Shown in pieces: positions 27,097 through 36,374 of a stretch of 64,000 nucleotides of DNA. Under the pieces are notes generated by a model. That model did no database searches, was not told the origin of the DNA, and worked only from the letters and a program-made list of their open reading frames with translations. A program made the translations under genes and the position numbers. The DNA is from an uncultured OM182 clade bacterium (GTDB lineage Bacteria > Pseudomonadota > Gammaproteobacteria > Pseudomonadales > Azotimanducaceae): NCBI GenBank assembly GCA_902567095.1, contig CACFLG010000004.1, forward strand, positions 1-64,000, read 5' to 3'. Every line of letters begins with the position of its first letter. The first letter of the stretch is position 1.

Positions 27097-28125
27097 GTGA
27101 GCAATGACATGTTTGCACTTGGGTTCGGCTTGGGCACAAAAAACAAGAAAGGCGAGTGGTTAGAGGCCTTCTTCCCGGCTCCTATATTATCACCAGAGCG
27201 AGAAATCGTTGGTATAGTTAAAAAAAATACTAGCTACACCGATGGAAACCGAGATCTTGCGTTGTCGGCGAAAGAAATATCCGAATGCGCGCGCGAAATC
27301 AAAGATACTGAACAAAAAAAATTGTTAGAAAAGTTAGCCTCGTCCTCAATGCCAAAGGTCATTTCAGTAATCGAGACTGATGGTGCGGTTAAGTCAACTC
27401 CTGAAGCCTACCTCAAACTCCACTTGCTTTCGACTCGCTTAGCTAAGCCAAACGGTATGAATCTAGAAAATATTTTTACGTGCCTTCCAACTGTCGCCTG
27501 GACAAGTGATGGAGCAATTGACCCGAACGAACTTGAAGAAGTGATCATGGAAAACCGACTTAGAGGTAAACACATAGAGATTTTTTCTTTAGACAAATTT
27601 CCTAGAATGACCAACTATGTTATCCCGAGCGGGGTGCGAATAGCCCATTCCGCCCGTATCAGATTGGGAGCGTTTCTTGGAGAGGGCACGACGGTGATGC
27701 ACGAGGGTTTTGTTAATTTCAATGCAGGAACTACCGGTCCCAACATGGTCGAGGGACGAATTTCTCAAGGGGTCGTGGTCGGATCGGGGACAGACCTCGG
27801 AGGAAGCGCGAGCACAGCTGGAACGCTTTCAGGGGGCGGAAATGTTTTAATCACAATTGGTAAGGACTGTCTTATCTCCGCCAATGCAGGGACTGGAATT
27901 CCGTTGGGTGACCGATGCACTATCGAGGCAGGCTTATACATTACCCCAGGAACTTTAGTTAGAGTATTAGATGAAGATAGAAAGACTATAAAGGAAGTAA
28001 AGGCAAGAGAGCTCTCAGGACAATCGGATATGTTGTTCATTAGAAATTCTCTTTCTGGAGTAGTTGAGTGTCGGACTAACAGGAATGCCATTTCTTTGAA
28101 CCCGCTGTTACACGACAATAATTAG
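27097..28125 (+). CDS. dapD: 2,3,4,5-tetrahydropyridine-2,6-dicarboxylate N-succinyltransferase
   Basis: Succinylates tetrahydrodipicolinate, committing it to the succinylase branch of lysine and meso-diaminopimelate synthesis. The 342-residue protein is the long DapD form found in Pseudomonas-type gammaproteobacteria rather than the 274-aa E. coli form. An N-terminal alpha/beta domain (ALGFGLGTKNKKGEWLEAFF) is followed by a left-handed beta-helix with VRIAHSARIRLGAFLGEGTTVMHEGFVNFNAG (in parts) and GGGNVLITIG. The GTG start fits the start of homologues; no clear ribosome-binding site is seen, in line with the very short predicted leader. dapE begins ten bases downstream. Confidence 0.95.
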   Translation: MSNDMFALGFGLGTKNKKGEWLEAFFPAPILSPEREIVGIVKKNTSYTDGNRDLALSAKEISECAREIKDTEQKKLLEKLASSSMPKVISVIETDGAVKSTPEAYLKLHLLSTRLAKPNGMNLENIFTCLPTVAWTSDGAIDPNELEEVIMENRLRGKHIEIFSLDKFPRMTNYVIPSGVRIAHSARIRLGAFLGEGTTVMHEGFVNFNAGTTGPNMVEGRISQGVVVGSGTDLGGSASTAGTLSGGGNVLITIGKDCLISANAGTGIPLGDRCTIEAGLYITPGTLVRVLDEDRKTIKEVKARELSGQSDMLFIRNSLSGVVECRTNRNAISLNPLLHDNN

Positions 28126-28135
28126 AGTTCCGAAT

Positions 28136-29269
28136 ATGAACACGCTTGATCTTGCTAAACTTCTTATCAAAGAGCGATCGATTTCTCCAAACGACAGCAA
28201 CTGTCAGGAAATTATAAAAAAGAATTTGATTGAACAGGGCTTTGAAGTAAAAGACCTTCCTTTCGGACCAGTGAAAAACCTTTGGGCAACAAGAGCAGGA
28301 AGAAAAAAAGGTCGGACGTTTTGCTTTGCAGGCCATACTGACGTAGTCCCAGCAGGACCTTTAGAATCCTGGGAATTTGATCCCTTCGAAGGAACAGTTC
28401 ACGACAATATACTCCATGGCAGGGGGGCAGCTGATATGAAGGGATCGCTCGCGGCTATGATTACCGCTACCGAGAGATTCTTAGAGACAGAAAAAGAGTA
28501 TCCAGGGACTATTGCGTTTCTTTTAACGTCAGATGAAGAAGATCAGGCGGTAGATGGGACAGCGAAGGCGATAAAAACGATAATGGCTGGTGGGACAAAA
28601 ATTGATTTCTGTTTGATAGGAGAACCCTCAAGTTCCCAGAAATTAGGAGACACAATCCGGGTCGGACGACGAGGTTCCCTAAGCGGCAAGCTTTTAGTGA
28701 AAGGTATCCAGGGGCACGTGGCATACCCGGATCTCGCGAGAAACCCAATTCACGAATCCTCCAACATTGTAACCGCTTTGTGCACTGAAAAATGGGATGC
28801 CGGAAACGAATTTTTCCCTGCAACAAGTTTCCAGATATCCAATATAACCGGTGGCACCGGAGTCAATAACGTAATCCCTGGTGAAGCTGTAATCGATTTC
28901 AATTTTCGCTTCTCTCCCGAACTAAGCGAGAAAGAAATCATAGCGAGAACCGAGGATTTAATTAGAAGGAATTGCGAAGAGTTCCACGTTGATTGGAAAT
29001 TATCGGGCAATCCTTTTATCACGAAGGGAGGAACTCTTATCCCCGCAGTTCAAGAGGCTATCAAGAATTTTACCGGGCTTGAAACCATACTTTCTACCTC
29101 GGGCGGGACGTCGGATGGCCGCTTTATTGCGCCAATGGGGATCGAAGTAGTAGAGCTAGGACCGACAAACCAAACGATCCACAAAGTCAACGAGGCAATT
29201 CCTGTAAAAGAGATAGAAGATTTATCGAATATTTATGAATTAATTCTTAAGAAGATATTCAAATCGTGA
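28136..29269 (+). CDS. dapE: Succinyl-diaminopimelate desuccinylase
   Basis: Zinc-dependent M20 hydrolase that releases LL-diaminopimelate and succinate. The 377 residues have the catalytic-domain pattern FAGHTDVVPAG (first zinc histidine and catalytic aspartate), GRGAADMKGSLAAM (bridging aspartate), LTSDEEDQAVDGT (catalytic glutamates), a dimerisation insert with GIQGHVAYPDLARNPIH, and the final zinc histidine in GPTNQTIHKVNE. With dapC and dapD it completes the succinylase branch from tetrahydrodipicolinate to LL-DAP. The stop overlaps the GTG of the next small gene. Confidence 0.97.
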   Translation: MNTLDLAKLLIKERSISPNDSNCQEIIKKNLIEQGFEVKDLPFGPVKNLWATRAGRKKGRTFCFAGHTDVVPAGPLESWEFDPFEGTVHDNILHGRGAADMKGSLAAMITATERFLETEKEYPGTIAFLLTSDEEDQAVDGTAKAIKTIMAGGTKIDFCLIGEPSSSQKLGDTIRVGRRGSLSGKLLVKGIQGHVAYPDLARNPIHESSNIVTALCTEKWDAGNEFFPATSFQISNITGGTGVNNVIPGEAVIDFNFRFSPELSEKEIIARTEDLIRRNCEEFHVDWKLSGNPFITKGGTLIPAVQEAIKNFTGLETILSTSGGTSDGRFIAPMGIEVVELGPTNQTIHKVNEAIPVKEIEDLSNIYELILKKIFKS

Positions 29270-29634
29270 ATTTCCCGGATATAGAAATTTATATAAAAAA
29301 CCTAAAGATCAACGAAATAAATGCGTGGTTGGGCGCGTGTTGGGGGATAAGCAGCACAAGCCAGATTGGATCGACTGCAGTGTTGCAACTTTGCAACGCC
29401 GAACGGGATTTAGAGTGCAGAATTTTAGAAAATGCAATAGCACCAGGTTTTACCTCGATCTTTTTTTCTCCTAACAAAACCAAATGGGAAACAGATCTCC
29501 AATGCGCTAGAGATGCATTCACCTACTTCCAACTTGAAGTTCGATGCTCCACGGGTGGTTGGAATGAGAATTCCAATGAAGATGAGGAATGGTTCAAAAT
29601 TGACAGCGACGGAATACATAGAATCAAATGGTAG
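29266..29634 (+). CDS. Conserved-looking 122-residue protein of unknown function
   Basis: I do not recognise this family. The gene is held between dapE (4-base GTGA overlap) and gspN (7-base overlap), so it is very probably real and translated from the same mRNA. The protein is acidic, has no signal peptide or membrane segment, and is tryptophan-rich for its size (WLGACWG, KWETDLQCARDAF, GGWNE, EEWFKI and a C-terminal KW). Three of its four cysteines are in the first half. A small cytoplasmic alpha/beta protein is likely. A link to lysine synthesis or secretion would only be guilt by association. Confidence 0.6.
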   Translation: MNFPDIEIYIKNLKINEINAWLGACWGISSTSQIGSTAVLQLCNAERDLECRILENAIAPGFTSIFFSPNKTKWETDLQCARDAFTYFQLEVRCSTGGWNENSNEDEEWFKIDSDGIHRIKW

Positions 29635-30377
29635 CAAGAACCGGCATATTACTTCTCGTTGGCACGCTAACTTTTCTCACCAGCATTTTTATTAACCTCC
29701 CCGCCTCTTTATTTTCTGGGCAAATAGATGGAGTGGCTCAGAACTTAAAAGGTCTTCAGATAGGAAAAATCTCAGGGACAATATGGGAGGGAAGTCTAGA
29801 AACTCAATACCAGGAGTTTCCCGTGACGACTGTCTCTTGGAACACGGCCTTGCTACCGCTTATTTTGGGCAAGTTCAATCTAGAGCTTTCGCTTCATGCG
29901 TCCGGTCTTAAGGGGAAATCTGACCTTTCCATTTCAGGAGACGCTGTAAAATTGACTAATCTAGATCTTGAGATTAATTCTTCCTTTATTAATACTACAA
30001 CAAGGCCTTACGGGCTCACACTATCTGAGAGTTTTAGCGTCACCGCCCCAGAAATTTACGTGTCTAATAATTGGCTCAACAAGATGAATGGAAGATTGCT
30101 ATGGCCCGGGGGAGTTATAGAAATAGAAACACCTTTAGAACGACTGAGGACTCAGCTACCAATGCTGCAAGGCATAGCCAAGATGGAAAATAAAGAAGTG
30201 AAACTCTATATGTATTCCAAGTCAGAAGAAATTATAATTTTGTCCTTGAACCAATTAGGCTGGGCCAAGGCAGAAATCAATCACCTGTTTTTTGAAATTG
30301 CAAAGATCCCATTCCCTAGTTCGGGAGCTGTAAACCAAAAAGATCCAGCGATCACAATGGAAGAGAAAATACTTTGA
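29628..30377 (+). CDS. gspN: Type II secretion system protein N
   Basis: Accessory inner-membrane protein of type II secretion; 249 residues with one N-terminal membrane anchor (TGILLLVGTLTFLTSIFINLP) and a periplasmic beta-rich domain. GspN signatures are LQIGKISGTIWEGS near residue 45 and the later GRLLWPGGVIEIETP and LGWAKAEI segments. GspN is present in some T2SS operons and absent in others; its precise role is unsettled. The gspC gene follows after 58 bases. Confidence 0.82.
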   Translation: MVARTGILLLVGTLTFLTSIFINLPASLFSGQIDGVAQNLKGLQIGKISGTIWEGSLETQYQEFPVTTVSWNTALLPLILGKFNLELSLHASGLKGKSDLSISGDAVKLTNLDLEINSSFINTTTRPYGLTLSESFSVTAPEIYVSNNWLNKMNGRLLWPGGVIEIETPLERLRTQLPMLQGIAKMENKEVKLYMYSKSEEIIILSLNQLGWAKAEINHLFFEIAKIPFPSSGAVNQKDPAITMEEKIL

Positions 30378-30435
30378 TCTGCTATCCCTCCTTCTGTGGT
30401 ATCTTAAACGGCTAAGAGCAAGAGAAACTGATAAG

Positions 30436-31368
30436 ATGAACGCTTTCACATACTTACTTAGGATTAAAAAAGCCTATATCTTGATCGCAGTTTGGGCTGC
30501 TGCAACGGTGATCGTTAGTTTATCTTTAACAAATACAGTATTGCTGATTTTTGAAACAGCTAACCTCCCCAACGCGCTCAAACTTGAAGAAGAAACCCAA
30601 GAACTAACGGTTTTGAAAAGCAAAAAGCTGGCCTCTTCTATCGAGCTTTTCGGAGAAACTGTAAAATCAAGCCAAATCCTGAACCAGGTTAACTCGCCTG
30701 AAACAAGTTTAAATCTAGAATTACAGGGAATATTTATTGCTGAAGACCCCCGAGAATCAACAGCAATAATCGGAGAAAACCAAAAAAAAGGGAAGCTGTT
30801 TCTTGTTGGAGACAACATCTTCAGTAAGGGAAAAATCATATCAATAAGTGAAGGCTACGTCCTGATAAACAGGAACGGGCGAAGAGAAAGAATTGTCTTC
30901 TCGGATCAAAAATTCAGGACAACTAGCGGTAATAGTGTGCTTCCAGGGTCCGAATCAACAAAAACTGGGATTAAAGATTTAGCGAAAATAGCGAATGCTT
31001 TTCCAGCATCAATTCGAAAAAAAACCACAAGAGAAAGAGCGGCTGAGAATTCAACTAATCAGGTCGATATGAAAGAAAAATTCATGAACAAGCCATCGGA
31101 AGCACTTAACGAACTGGGTGTAACAAGAATAGGAAACGGGGATGAGAAAGGGTTCAAAATCGACAGAAACGCGGACAAAAGAATACTGCAAGCTGGTCTC
31201 CAGGTGGGGGACCGTATTCTGTCAATCAATGGGCAGACTCTTGACAATGGCTTATCTGAAAAGGATATTGCGAGACAAGCTATGACTGCTGGAAGGCTTC
31301 GTGTAGAGGTCGCACGAGGAGAGAGGAAATTTTTTCTAACTGTTCCCGTTCCTGGAAATAGTGACTAG
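30436..31368 (+). CDS. gspC: Type II secretion system protein C with PDZ domain
   Basis: Inner-membrane component that links the assembly platform to the secretin. The 310 residues show a short cytoplasmic start, one membrane helix (ILIAVWAAATVIVSL), a homology region (LELQGIFIAEDPRESTAIIGE, KLFLVGDNI, RNGRRERIVF) and a C-terminal PDZ domain (GFKIDRN, AGLQVGDRILSINGQTLDNG, LRVEVARG). The homology region binds the N0 domain of GspD in studied systems. It lies directly before gspD, as in most T2SS loci. Confidence 0.92.
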   Translation: MNAFTYLLRIKKAYILIAVWAAATVIVSLSLTNTVLLIFETANLPNALKLEEETQELTVLKSKKLASSIELFGETVKSSQILNQVNSPETSLNLELQGIFIAEDPRESTAIIGENQKKGKLFLVGDNIFSKGKIISISEGYVLINRNGRRERIVFSDQKFRTTSGNSVLPGSESTKTGIKDLAKIANAFPASIRKKTTRERAAENSTNQVDMKEKFMNKPSEALNELGVTRIGNGDEKGFKIDRNADKRILQAGLQVGDRILSINGQTLDNGLSEKDIARQAMTAGRLRVEVARGERKFFLTVPVPGNSD

Positions 31369-31377
31369 AAGTGAAAA

Positions 31378-33312
31378 ATGAACATTGACGATAAAATAGT
31401 CGAGAAGAATCAAACAATGCGCGTACAAAAAAACATATTTTTTTTAGGCTTTCTCCTATTTTTATCATTTGGAGTTGTTGCTGAATCAGGAACTTGGCGC
31501 ATAAACCTAAAAAACGCAGACATTCGGGAATTCGTTACCCAGGTGTCAACGATTACTGGAAAGAGCTTTATAATTGATCCAAGAGTAAAAGGTAACGTTA
31601 CCGTTATCTCGTCTGCCTCCATAACTGCACCTGGAGTCTATGAGCTTTTTCTATCTGTCCTAAGAGTACACGGTTATGCGGCCGTTCCTAATGGAGATGT
31701 TATAAAAATAGTGCAGCAAGTTTTGGCCAAACAAAGCAGTAATCCAAGGGATTTCTTTAACAATCAAGCATCAGAAGAGCTAATCACATCGGTAATTCCA
31801 GTGAGAAATTCTCCCGCTGCTGACTTAGTAAAAATACTCCGCCCATTAATTCCTCAATACGGACACATTGCAGGCATAGACTCTCCGAACGCTCTCATAA
31901 TAAGTGATCACGCGGAGAACGTGGCACGCATGGCAAAAATGATCGAACGCATTGACGTTTCTGAAAACCAGACCATCGAGATTATCAATCTAAATGAAGC
32001 CTGGGTTGAAGACATGGTCGAGCTTTTAAAAGAGATTGCACCAGATCAAATCGGTTCTAGCGCAAAGGGACCAAATAAAATTTCTATTGTGGGCAGTGCT
32101 AGAACTAATTCGCTTATAGTTAAAGGTGAAAAGGAGACAGTTGGAAAGATCTTAGATCTGATAAAACGTTTGGATGTTCCCGCCAACAGTTCTGGCTCAA
32201 CCCAAGTTATCCGACTCGCCCATTCTGATGCTAGCGAAATGGCTGAATTACTCGAGAATATAATAAACACCGAAAAAACAGCGGGAAACGAAAACACAGT
32301 GAAAGCTAGCATCCAAGCCGACGAAGCACTGAACGCACTTGTAATAAGAGCAGCGCCTTCAACAATGCTGGAAATCAAAGATATAATTGACAAGCTCGAC
32401 TTGCGCAGATTACAGGTTCTAATCGAAGCTGCGATCGTAGAAGTAACGGCAGACTTTACTCGCCAATTAGGGACAGAGCTTTTTGTTGCTAATACATCTC
32501 CAAATAATAAAACCATCCCTATTGGATTGACGGCACCGTCGGGGACTCTTGCTCAAATCCTTCAAAGCATTGCTTTGGGGACGCAACAACCAGTAGACCT
32601 TGGGACTGCACCGCTCATTGCTGCAGGAAGAGAAAATTCTAACGGCACCAGCTTTGGAATAATTATCAGAGCTCTTTCCGGCAATGGAGATGTAAACCTT
32701 CTGTCTACACCCAGCATAACAACAATGGATAACAAAGAAGCCAAGATTGTTGTGGGTCAAAACGTTCCATTCCGCACGGGATCAACCGTGACCGGGAGTG
32801 AGGGAGCCTCGAACCCATTTACAACAATACAAAGAGAGGACGTTGGCTTGACTTTAGAGGTTACTCCCCATGTGCACGATGGAAATCTAGTAAGACTAGA
32901 AGTTCATCAAGTGGTTTCGGAAGTAGATCCTGCCTCTCTAAATGCAATAGGATCGGCAGGAAGCGCAGACTTAATAACAAATAAGAGGGAGATAAACACT
33001 ACCATCTTGGTTGATAACCAAGAAGTGATTATTCTTGGCGGCTTGATTCGAGATAAGGAAACCATCAGTGATTCTAGAGTCCCTATTTTAGGGAGCATTC
33101 CTGGCTTAGGATTGTTATTTAAAAGCAGTGCCAAGTCGATCGAAAAGCAAAATCTTCTAGTATTTCTAAGGCCGACAGTACTTGACAGTAGACCTTCAAT
33201 ATCCAAGGTTACCAACAGGAAAGTTGGTGCTGTTTATGAGATCGAGATTGAAGGCACTAATTCATCTGAAATCATCTATGATCTTTTCAATGGAAAAGCT
33301 CCCAAAAAATAA
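31378..33312 (+). CDS. gspD: Type II secretion system secretin GspD
   Basis: Forms the outer-membrane pore of the T2SS. The 644-residue precursor has a signal peptide, an N0 domain (NLKNADIREFVTQVSTITGKSFI), three N1-N3 KH-like repeats (ISDHAENVARMAKMIERIDV; IVGSARTNSLIVKGEKETV; ALVIRAAPSTMLEIK), and the secretin core with LLSTPSITTMDNKEAKIVVGQNVPF and VPILGSIPGLGLLF. Start choice is open: the ATG at 31378 has AGAAG upstream, but an ATG at 31417 (GAGAAG upstream) gives a more ordinary signal peptide. Its last 23 bases overlap the plsB start. None of gspE to gspM is next to it. Confidence 0.95.
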   Translation: MNIDDKIVEKNQTMRVQKNIFFLGFLLFLSFGVVAESGTWRINLKNADIREFVTQVSTITGKSFIIDPRVKGNVTVISSASITAPGVYELFLSVLRVHGYAAVPNGDVIKIVQQVLAKQSSNPRDFFNNQASEELITSVIPVRNSPAADLVKILRPLIPQYGHIAGIDSPNALIISDHAENVARMAKMIERIDVSENQTIEIINLNEAWVEDMVELLKEIAPDQIGSSAKGPNKISIVGSARTNSLIVKGEKETVGKILDLIKRLDVPANSSGSTQVIRLAHSDASEMAELLENIINTEKTAGNENTVKASIQADEALNALVIRAAPSTMLEIKDIIDKLDLRRLQVLIEAAIVEVTADFTRQLGTELFVANTSPNNKTIPIGLTAPSGTLAQILQSIALGTQQPVDLGTAPLIAAGRENSNGTSFGIIIRALSGNGDVNLLSTPSITTMDNKEAKIVVGQNVPFRTGSTVTGSEGASNPFTTIQREDVGLTLEVTPHVHDGNLVRLEVHQVVSEVDPASLNAIGSAGSADLITNKREINTTILVDNQEVIILGGLIRDKETISDSRVPILGSIPGLGLLFKSSAKSIEKQNLLVFLRPTVLDSRPSISKVTNRKVGAVYEIEIEGTNSSEIIYDLFNGKAPKK

Positions 33313-35737
33313 AGATCTATGCGATCTTAGCGAAAAGATCGTTTTTTCGGCAGCCAGAAAAGCTATGCGCTTTTGGATTGAGCCCAAAGTAAGAGGTTTA
33401 GATAGCTTTAAATCCGAACTTGCACTTAAAACTAAAATTTATTACGCCCTTCTGTACGAATCCACTACTGATTTAGTCTTACTAGACCTGGCGTGCAAGA
33501 TCCATAAACTGCCGACACCCTTTGAAAATAAATCCGCGTCCTTTTTTTTCATAAGAAGGTCCGAAGGCTTATTTGGGAGAAAAACTGTTCTGAGAGTTCC
33601 ACCTCAAATCTTGCAAATGACGGACACTGTAAAAAATACTCCCCACGAAAAAGTACTAGTTGTACCGGTTTCTTTTTTTTGGGGACATCAACCAGAGAAA
33701 GAAAACTCAATAGGAAAATTTCTTTTCTCCGAATATTGGAAAAGAACTAGCCAAGCAAAGAGAATCATTGCAGCAATGTTTTATCCCAGGCATATTTATC
33801 TTGAGTTTGGGGAGTTTTTGAACGTTTCGAATATCGCCGCTGATCAAATAAGCGGGCCACGAAAGACTAGAAAAATTCTTCGCATTCTTCGAACCAATTT
33901 CAAGAATCAGAAACGAGCAGTTCTCGGTCCCGACCTATCTAACCGAGAAAAGCTTATCAAAACTGTGCTCGGTTCAAAGCGGGTAGAAGAGGCGATTAGT
34001 AGGGAGAGCTCTTACCTAAGCATCAAAACCCAAAAAGCTAGAAAAAAAGCAAGTAAATATGCTCGCGAAATCTTTGCCGACCAGTCTTACAGAACAGTGA
34101 GATTTTTTGACACCCTTTTAAAGTGGCTTTGGAACAACCTATATAGTGGCATTCAAGTTCACAATATTGAGAAAGTAAAAAAAATCGCAGAGACCCACGC
34201 TCTAATTTATGTGCCATGTCACCGAAGTCACATAGATTACCTTCTATTATCGTACGTTCTCTATCACAAAGGATTAACGCCCCCCCATATCGCAGCCGGA
34301 AAAAATCTTAATCTTCCAATTGTAGGGACTTTGTTAAGGAAAGGCGGCGCCTTTTTTATGAGACGGAGTTTTCAAAATGACACTCTGTATAAAGCTGTCT
34401 TCGAAGAATATCTTGGCCAACTTTTTTCTAAAGGATATAGCGTTGAGTATTTTATTGAAGGAACAAGAAGCAGGACTGGACGCATTTTAAAACCAAAAAC
34501 TGGATTATTAAGGATGACAATTCAGAATTTCTTACAAAACCCGACCAAGAAAATAGCTTTTGTTCCTGTCTATATTGGTTACGAACGCATACTAGAAGCA
34601 CATAGCTATAAAGCAGAAATTGAGGGAAAAGCTAAGAAACCAGAGAATCTCTTGGATCTCATCAAGATATTACGTTTATTTAAAAATGATTTCGGAACAG
34701 TTCGAGTGAATTTTTCCTCTCCGATCAAGCTAAGTGATTGCGTCGACACTAAAACCTCTAGACCAATTCTCATGGCACATCAAAACTCCGATCAAAGATC
34801 CAAGTTCCTGAGTTCTGAGCTAGCAACCCGCCTTGCTTGCAAAATTAACGAATCAATAGTGATAGGGCCCATAAATATCTTCGCTTCTGTCTGCACCGCT
34901 TCAAAAGGGAAAGACTTGGACAGGAGGACTTTGCTCGAGCGGATAGATCTTTTCAAGCTAATCGCATCAAGGTGTGCACCGAGCAACTCCTTTCCTGTTG
35001 AGACGACGAGTCTCGACGTTTTAACACGAGCAAGCACCATACTTGGGATAAATTTAGATCTAGAGAACGCGACCGGCAGCCTCCAAAGATCGGAAAATCA
35101 AACCGATTTATGCTCTTATTACGCTAATAATTCGCTGCCAATTTTTATTTTACCAGCCTTGGCATTAAATTTTATAAGAAACCGAAAAAGTTTTTCAAAA
35201 GAGGAATTTTTTCAATTTATAACCGCTATTTTCTATATCACTAAACTCGAGTATTTTCTGCCTTGGGATATAAAGAATATAGATAAGGTCTCTCACGATA
35301 TCCTTTCTGTATTTGAAGACACAAAACTTATTCGAACAAAATCTTCAATATTTCAAACCTGCGATGTAGGATCGCAAGAAGAAATAATTAGTGGCGAGCT
35401 AGCTAGCTTAGGAGCGGACTTTATAAAATGCTTGCACATTATCGGGGTCTTTCTTAATTCTGGGAGAGACACATCTACTAAGCAATTTAAAAAGTTAATT
35501 AAAGGTCTTTCCCTAAGCGACACGCCGGCTCATGAGGTCGATTTTTCGATACTCAAAGATCGAGGTTTAGAGGTATTAGAGTTATTTCACGAACTAGAAC
35601 ACCGGGATTTATACAAAGAAGAACAGGAATTTAAACCACGATTAAATGATCTATTGTTAGCGACAAAAGCTGCTACTAACAAAAAATTTCGAGCACTTAT
35701 CGATGAGAAAGTCGAAGAGATTCAAATTCCTAGGTAA
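33290..35737 (+). CDS. plsB: Glycerol-3-phosphate 1-O-acyltransferase
   Basis: First acylation of glycerol-3-phosphate at the inner membrane in phospholipid synthesis. The track ORF begins deep inside gspD; the ATG at 33290 gives an 815-residue protein, close to E. coli PlsB (807), and still overlaps gspD by 23 bases. Acyltransferase motifs are in order: the HX4D motif in PCHRSHIDYLLL near residue 310, GGAFFMRRSF, the FIEGTRSRTGR block, and FVPVYIGYERI. Large helical N- and C-terminal regions are typical. It ends convergently with rsmJ, overlapping it by 16 bases. Confidence 0.95.
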   Translation: MEKLPKNKDLCDLSEKIVFSAARKAMRFWIEPKVRGLDSFKSELALKTKIYYALLYESTTDLVLLDLACKIHKLPTPFENKSASFFFIRRSEGLFGRKTVLRVPPQILQMTDTVKNTPHEKVLVVPVSFFWGHQPEKENSIGKFLFSEYWKRTSQAKRIIAAMFYPRHIYLEFGEFLNVSNIAADQISGPRKTRKILRILRTNFKNQKRAVLGPDLSNREKLIKTVLGSKRVEEAISRESSYLSIKTQKARKKASKYAREIFADQSYRTVRFFDTLLKWLWNNLYSGIQVHNIEKVKKIAETHALIYVPCHRSHIDYLLLSYVLYHKGLTPPHIAAGKNLNLPIVGTLLRKGGAFFMRRSFQNDTLYKAVFEEYLGQLFSKGYSVEYFIEGTRSRTGRILKPKTGLLRMTIQNFLQNPTKKIAFVPVYIGYERILEAHSYKAEIEGKAKKPENLLDLIKILRLFKNDFGTVRVNFSSPIKLSDCVDTKTSRPILMAHQNSDQRSKFLSSELATRLACKINESIVIGPINIFASVCTASKGKDLDRRTLLERIDLFKLIASRCAPSNSFPVETTSLDVLTRASTILGINLDLENATGSLQRSENQTDLCSYYANNSLPIFILPALALNFIRNRKSFSKEEFFQFITAIFYITKLEYFLPWDIKNIDKVSHDILSVFEDTKLIRTKSSIFQTCDVGSQEEIISGELASLGADFIKCLHIIGVFLNSGRDTSTKQFKKLIKGLSLSDTPAHEVDFSILKDRGLEVLELFHELEHRDLYKEEQEFKPRLNDLLLATKAATNKKFRALIDEKVEEIQIPR

Positions 35738-36366
35738 ATATCGAAACGAATCTTATCGTTTTGGACAGACCTATCAGCCTTTCTTATTTCTTTATCACGT
35801 GTCTTCAACGGCCTTTTAACTACCAATCTTCTGAACTTACAACGAAATGCGCTTTTCAACAAGGACCCATCATTTTTTTCCTTAGATAAAAATCTCTGCA
35901 GATATTGCATGTCACCCTTTGGCAAACTAGTTTTCTTTTTATCGGGAAACATAGGATCGATATAGATAACATCCCAGGACGAGTGCCGACAGAGATATTC
36001 CTTAGCGTCGCTTTGATATAAGGAAATTCGGTCCACGACTTTTTTCAAATCCGGATCAAAACTAGCGCAATTGAGTGCGTCGAGGAGCAAAGTGTAAATG
36101 ACCTTGGATCTTTCAATCAATGTAACGTCGCACCCCAAGTGCGCAAGCAAAAATCCTTCTCTACCCAACCCTGCAGTGCAATCGACTACCTTTAAACCTT
36201 GACGGGTTCCGACAGCTTTCGCTAGAAGCTCACTGTTTTTCGATGCAGATTTCATTCTGCGCAAAAATTTTGGAGAAAAAAAAGATAAAGATAGTGGCTT
36301 TTGGGATGAGAAAGAGTCTATCAAACAATATCTTCCGTCAACTAAAGAAAGCCGGTATCTAGACAT
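35722..36366 (-). CDS. rsmJ: 16S rRNA (guanine-1516-N2)-methyltransferase
   Basis: Methylates G1516 of 16S rRNA using S-adenosylmethionine. The 214-residue protein has the RsmJ (YhiQ) pattern: a short N-terminal part, the SAM-binding motif VVDCTAGLGREGFLLAHLG, the acidic loop LIERS, LYQSDAKEYL and the catalytic-type motif IYIDPMFPDKKKTSLPK, then KRPL. It is slightly shorter than the E. coli enzyme (250), mostly at the N-terminus. The gene follows tsaB by eight bases in the same direction. Confidence 0.9.
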   Translation of the reverse strand: MSRYRLSLVDGRYCLIDSFSSQKPLSLSFFSPKFLRRMKSASKNSELLAKAVGTRQGLKVVDCTAGLGREGFLLAHLGCDVTLIERSKVIYTLLLDALNCASFDPDLKKVVDRISLYQSDAKEYLCRHSSWDVIYIDPMFPDKKKTSLPKGDMQYLQRFLSKEKNDGSLLKSAFRCKFRRLVVKRPLKTRDKEIRKADRSVQNDKIRFDIYLGI

Positions 36367-36374
36367 TGAAAGGA

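Noticed and set aside
32046-32516. 156-aa minus-strand ORF inside gspD
   Set aside because: Antisense shadow; composition reflects the complementary codons of the secretin.
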